A stretch of DNA of 64,000 bases from the NCBI GenBank assembly GCA_025617745.1, contig CM046861.1, forward strand, positions 10,646,244 to 10,710,243, written 5' to 3'. The position numbers were made by a program, and so were the translations under genes. Positions 57,300-64,000 of the stretch are shown piece by piece. The notes beneath the pieces are model-generated. The model did not search any database. It was not told the DNA's origin and saw only the letters and a program-made list of their open reading frames with translations. This DNA comes from Heliocidaris erythrogramma. Lineage: Eukaryota; Echinodermata; Echinoidea; Camarodonta; Echinometridae. Position 1 is the first letter of the stretch. Each line of letters starts with the position of its first letter.

Positions 57300-58750
57300 T
57301 TGCCGAAGGGGGACGCCTTTCGCCCGAATATTATCTTTCCAGTGTCGCTCGCGAACAAAACAATTGGCCAGTTTTTTCCTTATTTTTCTTTCCTTCCCTT
57401 TTACATTCCTTCTTTTCTTTCTATTTTTGTTTTTCTTTCCCTTCCCTTTTCTTTTTTATTTTCATTTTTCTTCTCCTTTCTCTTTTCTCCTTTTCCTCTT
57501 TCCTCTTCTCTCTCCCTTTTTTCGCTTTTTTTTTGCCGAATTTTGAACATTGATCAACGGTTTTCTATTCACTTCCTTCTCGAATTGGGCGCAACATTAA
57601 TGGAAACCATTAAGAAAGGTAGTCCAGGAATTTAGGACGACAACCGAAAGGTAACACATTTCTTTGAAGTGTTGAACCGTTGCAAAAGCGATTTTATACA
57701 CTTAATCCTATAAATTGGGGCACAATATTAAACAAGAGGATGAACTTACATGATAGCGAGCAAAGCAACGAGAATTATCTATCAATCATTAGCCCTTCAA
57801 AAACATCATATGGGCCTAGTGGGGAGCAAAATAACAAGATCCTGAAGCAACATTATGCGAGGAGGCAAAGCGACCGAGCTACATTAAAATAAATTGCACC
57901 TCAAACCCTCCCAAAAAGTATTTCTGATGCATTTACTCTGAGGATTGTGGCCGTACGATTTGGAGATTAGGGTGCAGCATTTCTGTCAAGAACAATAACA
58001 AAAAGCTCACCCCCCCAAAAAAAAAAAAAAAAAAATCATACACAAACTTCCTGACGAATGTTCGGGGGAAAATTTTTTTGCTGCTCACAAAAAATAAAAA
58101 AAATATATCATACATAAAATTCCTTAAATTTTTTGGACAATTTCTACCCAGCGAGACTCAACGCGCCACGAGGCTACCCGACTGTTCAGTAAAAGCCTGA
58201 TTCTGTGTATAAAATGCTTTATACATACTTTTTATTATCAGACTTGGACTTTTCATTTTGGGGGAAAACGGAAGCAGTGTTTCCTGTGCTTTAATGGTGA
58301 TTTTGGTCTTTTCTTAAAAACCAGTGACACATCCAGAAACTGATGGGGGATGTGCATTTTTCTTTTTGTTTTGTTTTGTTTTGTTTTGTTGTTTTTGTTG
58401 TTGTTGTGTGTGTGTTTTTTTTTTTTTTTTTGGGGGGGGGGGGTCTTATCTTTAGGACCATCTTTGCAAAGATTTCCATTAGTTACCCTCACACACATTC
58501 TGTTAAGAAGGAAAAAGTGTATTAGAAAGTATACAGCTTCTTTCTCGAGGTAAACTAAACATACCGTTTGGTTTTAAAGTTAATTGATGACCCTGATGAA
58601 GATGTTATTAACATCAATAATCAACTTAATAAGATCAGATACATCTAGAAATAATACATTTCCCAGATTTCCATAAGTTTGACTATTGGCTGCAATTTTT
58701 TGATATTATTGATATGGCACTCCTAAGACAGTGCATAAGCATGATAAGGG
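57300..58750. other. intergenic with low-complexity tracts, no gene seen
   Basis: A TTTC/TTCC-rich tract fills 57370-57540 and gives open frames in all three forward phases. A poly-A run lies at about 58017-58034, and a GTTTT, GTTGTT, T and G series at 58364-58443. None is coding by my reading. Confidence 0.6.
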
Positions 58751-58799
58751 GAAAACTTGTGATTTTTATTCATGAATGTGCTTGATTTCTTTTAATATT

Positions 58800-60010
58800 T
58801 AGGGCCAGGGTAATTAATACCTTCATCATATAGTCAAATAAAGGATACCCAATTTATTGTTCATGTTGGGGATAAAGAAATTCCATATTTCATACTGAAA
58901 TGTCACCTGCAATCGTAATTAACAGTGATTTTGTTTTAATGTCCAGAACTGCAACTTCGTCAAGAAGCACAGCAAGATGATAGTTCCATAAGATTAAATC
59001 AAAGCACGTCTTTCATTGTAATAAAATGAACAATTATGGTATACAAGGCCACACAAATTTAAAAAATATCAGAATATGGCAATTTTGCTTCTCAGAATTG
59101 GCACCGTTTGCAAAATACATTTTCGACAATCAAGGGACATTTATTGATTTTGGGAAAATACGGGGTGTACGTCCAGTGCCACCCCGGCAATGATAAATTA
59201 TAGACCCATTTTCTTCTTTTTTAGTCAATGTAATTGAACTTATGTAATCATACTGATAAAAATCTTGTGCATCATCTTCTGCATCTTACATTTACCTTAC
59301 TGTATGTTTCCAGGTGATCCTTTATCATTATTATCATTATTCTTTAAAGTTTATATCCAAATGTGGCACAAATGGATTTTCACATGCCATCTTCAAAGCA
59401 ATGCTGCTCCGTGAGGCGTATATGAACATGATGATGAATGCCATCAAGGTATCATTTGAAAGCATGTTACTCCCCCTTTATGTAAAGAAGAAATTATGTT
59501 CATACCGCACACAGTTTTATTTTCGGATATCGTTTTTTCTGGGTCGCATATTCATACTTCATAATACCACGCTCAAATTTTCTACATTCAAATGTTCTAT
59601 GTTTTCAGAGCTTATACTCTCCTGTAGGTGACTTATCATAACATATCACATCATATTCCATTGTAGGCTTGCAGTTATCACACAGAATTCTCAGCTAGAA
59701 ATAAATATATATTGTTTAAATGCCTTCAACGTACCATAATAGACTGTGCGAAGTCCCTATCCTTTCTTAGGCCCAACTGATGTTCATGGTGGAACAGACT
59801 TTGGTTCGTAGCACTTTTCGCCACAGGTAGTCAATCAGCGAGTTTGATCCTCACTGACGCATTGGGCATTTCTTTGAAGAAGACTGGACCAGTTTGGACG
59901 TTGATTAATGGCAAATATAGTTTTGGTGTACTCTCTTTCCACTGTCTTTTCTTTTCCTCTTATTTTCCAAGGAACAGTATGTCTGAAGAGTACTCTAAGC
60001 CTTTCTGACT
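58800..60010. repeat. dispersed duplicate, copy of 39430-40415 and 41229-41720
   Basis: Same order of sequence as the 39.4-41.7 kb region but without the 805-bp insertion. The truncated CTGGGTCGCA end of a family T element lies at about 59538-59549. Confidence 0.7.
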
Positions 60011-60835
60011 GTAGGCCTACATCCAATCATATAGGGCTGATGTAGGTGCGTGGTAGCTTCTAATTGGACAAAAACTACCATAATTATTCCCCCGCAATGT
60101 GCACTTTGTGACTTTGTATGGAGATTATATATGAAATAAATGCGCTTGTTGAAACCCAACGACATGAATAACAACACTTGAATAATAGCAGAAAATGTTC
60201 AGGCAAGCATGAAAAATTAATGCAATGAACGTCCCTTGAAATGATTTGAGTTGAGGTATGAGCAAAAATAGGAACCAAGTGTATACTGCCTAAAGGGAGA
60301 CTGTGTTAAAAGGAGTCTCATGCTCATAAACAGTGAATAAATGAGAGAACGAAAGACGTGCTGAATATTAAAAAATTAATAAAACACAAGTCATTGAGAA
60401 CCATCTGAAGAGTACTCTAAGCCTTTCTGACTGTAGGCCTACATCCAATCATAGTAGGGCGTGATGTAGGTGCGTGGTAGCTTCTAATTGGACAACTCTA
60501 CCATATCTTATTCCCCCGCAATGTGCACTTGTGACTTTGTATGGAGATTATATATGAAAAAAAAATGCACTTGTTGAAACCAAACGACATGAATAACAAC
60601 ATTTGAATAATAACAGAAAATGTTCAGAGAAGCATGAAAAATGAAGGCAATGAACGTCCCTGTAAATGATTTGAGTTGAGGTATGAGCAAAAACAAGAAC
60701 CAAGTGTATATTGCCTAAAATGAGACTGTGTTAAAAGGAGTCTCGTGCTCATAAACAGTGAATAAATGAGAGAACGAAAGACGTGCTGAATATTAAAAAA
60801 AATAATAAAACATAAGTCATTGAGAACCATACAAA
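59982..60835. repeat. tandem duplication, unit about 422 bp
   Basis: 59982-60403 and 60404-60835 both start TCTGAAGAGTACTCTAAGCC and share most of their length. A further diverged copy is at about 46470-46860, again followed by a GA-rich tract. Confidence 0.75.
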
Positions 60836-60859
60836 AGAATCAAGAAGAGGTGAATGGCA

Positions 60860-61080
60860 GAGTGAGAGAAAACTAGAGCGGGAGAAAGAGTGAAGAGAGA
60901 GTGGGAGAGAGAAGGAGAGAGGGAGAGAGAGAGAGAGGGAGAGAGAGAGACACAGAGAGAGAGAGAGAAACAGAATTGACTAAGAGTTATACGAAAGAAT
61001 CAAGAAGATTTGAATGGATGAGTGAGAGAAAATGAGAAAGAGAGAGGGGGAGGGGGGGGGGGAGAGGGGGGGGGGGGAGG
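60860..61080. repeat. GA-rich microsatellite
   Basis: Two GA-rich blocks with G runs, separated by a short unique piece. Confidence 0.9.
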
Positions 61081-61184
61081 TGTTTGAGAGAAGATTTAAA
61101 TGCCTTTGAAAGGTAGACCTATACGCACTATGGCATGCTATTAGGGAGTTAAATATAATTGTTCAATATCAATACATAATATAT

Positions 61185-61420
61185 TTCACTTTAAAAATAT
61201 ATATTTATCTTGTACAAAACCATTTCACTCCAGCCAATATATATTTCACTCTTAACAAATATATTTCACTTTTTCATAAAAATCCTTTTCACTCTTAACA
61301 AAATTTTATTTCACTTTTCATAAAATATTCATTTCACTTTTCACTAAAAATTCATTTCACTTTTCACAAAAATTAATTTCACTGTCAAGAGGAAATAAAT
61401 TCCACTTTAAAAGCAAAATG
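61185..61420. repeat. degenerate TTTCACTTTT repeat
   Basis: Around ten irregular units of 20-30 bases centred on the word ATTTCACTTTTCA. Confidence 0.75.
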
Positions 61421-62217
61421 CATTCCATTTAAAGGCATATTGTCTCGAAACAACTTTGTCATGCATCTAGACCCCCGATCTAGACCTAGGCCTGCGTGTA
61501 CATTCCTCTCGTATAATATACATGTGCGGTACTGTGCGTAGAGATTCGAACATACCAGTATGCCCTACGTGTAGTAGCGCGAGCTAGCCAAAGAGATTCG
61601 ATCATACCAGTATACCCTCCGAAGGAGGGCTAGAGCACAGAGATACATACTATAGGCAGTGCGCACTCGCAATTGGCGCGTACGCAAAGGCTCTGTGATC
61701 GCATGGAGCATGGTCCGCCATTGTTATGTCGGGCAACACTGGACTACACTGCGCGCATACGTGGGAATCCCCACTCCGTCTTCCCACATAATAATGCCTA
61801 AAAGTAAAATCGGGTGTCTGTCCTACGCCCTGATTTCTCAAGACACTACGTGTAAATGGATTACAGAGAGCTAGTTAAAATGCATTTTTAGTTAACTCTC
61901 CATATACTGTCAACCTGGTAATGGAAAGATTTTGGTTATTAGTGCGTAATTCAAGACATTGCCCCAAATTTTCATGACTAGAATTCGAACTTTACCTCTC
62001 TCTTCCTGATCGCTTATTTTTGCTGTGATGACCTTTCACACGGAGCATTTAACTTTCCTTAAACAAAATATCCCATCTTCTTTTAACTTTTGCAGCAGGG
62101 CATCGATGCATCATGTTCAGTAGGTGGCTCTTTGCAGTTTTATGCCCAGATTGCTACAACGAAATCATCCAATCCAATATAGCGCCAATATCTAGTTGCC
62201 TAATCAAAGGCGCTGTT
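61421..62217. other. intergenic, no gene supported
   Basis: 61440-61860 is relatively GC-rich. It has short frames on both strands without any domain. An acceptor-like TTTTGCAG at 62089-62096 leads to a short frame that cannot be linked to other exons. Confidence 0.4.
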
Positions 62218-62290
62218 GAGACTGAAAAACTACCAAAATGTCTGTTCATGATTCTACCTGGAACAGACATTTTGGTAGTTTTTCAGTCTC
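62218..62290. repeat. perfect 30-bp inverted repeat (hairpin)
   Basis: Left arm 62218-62247 (GAGACTGAAAAACTACCAAA at its start) and right arm 62261-62290 are exact inverse complements, with a 13-base spacer. It could be the core of a MITE or a fold of the transcript. No flanking terminal repeats were found. Confidence 0.85.
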
Positions 62291-62777
62291 AAATGCCAAA
62301 AATTGTGCAAATCGGGTTTATTTCATTTTTCTTTATTTAAAATTCAGATGAATGCCAAAATAATAAGGTTTATTTCATTTATTAATTTCTCTATGTATTT
62401 AATATATACTTTTCAGTTTAAAATGTCAAAATATGCTTTGTTCCACACATTCAACCAACCAAACCATTCATATCCATCCGTCAAGCATGCCACTCGTCCA
62501 TTATAACCTATCGAATCATATTCTTTCAGGCCTTCAGCACATCTTTTGTTTATTTCATAGAATTTTCTTAATTAAATTATAGTCTTTTGCCCTTTCACAA
62601 AATCAAGTTCACATACTTTATCTCGATTTATTTCTAAAAGTTCACACAAAATGAACATAAAAAATTAAATACGTGTACTTCAATCATAAAATTAAATAAA
62701 TGATACATGTATATTTACACATTAATCTCCTCGCAATATATTAAAGGCAGTAGTGGTTAACTTTGTGAGCAGCCGAT

Positions 62778-63045
62778 TTAAAAAATTCTCAAACTAAGAT
62801 GAAACACGTGTAGGAGTACTTGTATTTGTACTCAAAAACCCTGAAACCAACCATAATTTGGAATGAAAAACTGTTTGGAAGACGTCTAGTCTGTGCAACC
62901 GACCGTTATATATTTTTCGAACATCGGTTCACATTTCTAATATTTAAAAATACTTCCTGTGGATATTATACTTTGAAACTTTCAGATAACCGGTATTTCT
63001 ACACTATAACCCTTATGTTTAGACTATTTTCAAGTAGCAAAATTA
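62778..63045. repeat. direct repeat, left copy
   Basis: Matches 63744-64000 at an offset of 966 bases with very few differences, from AAATTCTCAAACTAAGATGA onwards. The second copy is cut by the window end. Confidence 0.85.
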
Positions 63046-63168
63046 TCTTTTTAATTTAATTATAATGTTAGCCAATGCCTTTAAAAGATTCTCTATACCA
63101 CAGACACAGCCTTTTTCACATCTTAATATGGCTATAGGAACATTCATGACACACAATACAAAATAATT

Positions 63169-63496
63169 CAGGGGCGGATCCAGGGGCACACAAATGCAGG
63201 TTTATGAACTTTTGGAAAAGGTAGACCAGTATTTTTTTTGTCTCGCCAGCTTCTCGAAAAGTCGCTCGGGGGGTCGGGGGGGGGGGGGGCGTTGGCGACA
63301 CTAAATCGCCAGACCTAAAAAATTCGCTCAGTGGGAGGGGGTTATGGGGTGCAGTTTCCCTCCATAATTCTCTGACAAGCAAAAAAAAAAGGGGACACAA
63401 TCGAGAAAATGGCGGATCGTCGATGGTCAAAATGCATACTTTTCTTCCAAAGGGGGCTGGGGCACAGACCGGAAGTGCCCCCTGCATCCGCCAATG
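63169..63496. mobile_element. hAT-type MITE, family A copy 4
   Basis: Left end CAGGGGCGGATCCAGGGG and right end CATCCGCCAATG (last bases slightly decayed). It has an exact 8-bp target duplication AAATAATT at 63161-63168 and 63497-63504. It shares internal blocks with copies 2 and 3 (the TCTCGCCAGCTTCTCGAAAA word). Confidence 0.9.
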
Positions 63497-63743
63497 AAAT
63501 AATTTATACTCATTTAAATAAACAATCAGTCAATTAGCATTTGATCTAAATGTAAATTTATTGATCTTAAGAAATAAACCACTGTTTCTTTTTTTCCCAT
63601 AAATAAATTCATTTCAACCAAATCAATGCTTAATTCTCACAGTTGTGTCCATCATAGGTGGTTTTGAATAGAAGAGCAGATGCTTTATACATGTATAATA
63701 CTAGTTGTAGCGTTCAAATTATGTTTTAATCTGAAAACAGATT

Positions 63744-64000
63744 TTAAAAATTCTCAAACTAAGATGAAACACGTGTAGGAGTACTTGTATTTGTACTCAA
63801 AAACCCTGACACCAACCATAATTTGGAATGAAAAACTGTTTGGAAGACGTCTAGTCTGTGCAACCGACCGTTATATATTTTTCGAACATTGGTTCACATT
63901 TCTAATATTTAAAAATACTTCCTGTGGATATTATACTTTGAAACTTTCAGATAACCGGTATTTCTACACTATAACCCTTATGTTTAGACTATTTTCAAGT
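63744..64000. repeat. direct repeat, right copy (runs out of window)
   Basis: See the left copy at 62778. The 700 bases between the two copies include MITE family A copy 4 and no coding sequence. Long terminal repeats of a small retroelement are possible but unproven. Confidence 0.8.

Noticed and set aside
57275..57635. Three overlapping forward frames of 85-111 codons
   Set aside because: They come from a TTTC-rich tract; no conserved domain and three phases open at once.
61650..61874. Overlapping frames on both strands in a GC-richer patch
   Set aside because: No domain, no linkable splice sites; possibly regulatory, but nothing supports it.

Overview
This is eukaryotic nuclear DNA, most likely from a marine invertebrate deuterostome. 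I favour an echinoderm such as a sea urchin, but that is inference from style and gene content (AT-rich, dense MITEs, a TRIM-like gene cluster, a DUF6589/PHD gene), not from a species-specific marker. There are GT-AG introns, tRNA-derived SINEs, LINE and Penelope-like fragments, hAT, CACTA and TA-target MITEs, and many microsatellites. No operons, CRISPR arrays, rRNA genes or convincing functional tRNA genes were seen.

Left part (1-15.6 kb, + strand). Seven exons between 952 and 14503 join in frame into the C-terminal 623 residues of a DUF6589-type protein. Two PHD fingers sit inside the DUF, and the protein ends in a long acidic D/E/S tail grown from a GAT-repeat array that continues past the stop codon. 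The 5' exons are missing or outside the window. The introns hold MITEs, a palindrome and an AAAATAG-rich low-complexity block.

Middle and right (19.8-55.4 kb). This is a cluster of minus-strand, single-coding-exon TRIM-like genes in a field of duplications. The architecture is RING (C3HC4), two B-boxes, coiled coil, one strongly hydrophobic segment, then a beta-propeller-like repeat domain. There are four members. One is a pseudogene (25.3-27.6 kb) broken by a SINE and a frameshift. A second (33.1-35.1 kb) is nearly intact but frameshifted in its last residues. The third is a RING-less fragment carried inside a hAT-type transposon (36.1-37.3 kb). The fourth is a full-length gene of 921 residues with two propeller-like modules (51.6-54.4 kb). 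The first two lie in a near-identical direct duplication (about 21.7-27.6 and 29.6-35.1 kb, period about 7.88 kb). If the hydrophobic segment is a true signal-anchor, these are membrane-bound E3 ligases with a cytosolic RING and a lumenal or extracellular propeller. That would be an unusual receptor-like layout and is the best candidate here for a poorly described system.

The remaining space (15-20, 37-51 and 55-64 kb) is repeat-dominated. Several insertions have clean target-site duplications, and four can be checked against empty paralogous sites in the same window: a hAT-type MITE at 55068-55374, an 805-bp element at 40424-41228, and SINEs at 45428-45724 and 26810-27170. Coordinates of splice sites, target duplications and hairpins were read by eye. 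Family assignments rest on motif recognition from memory and were not searched.
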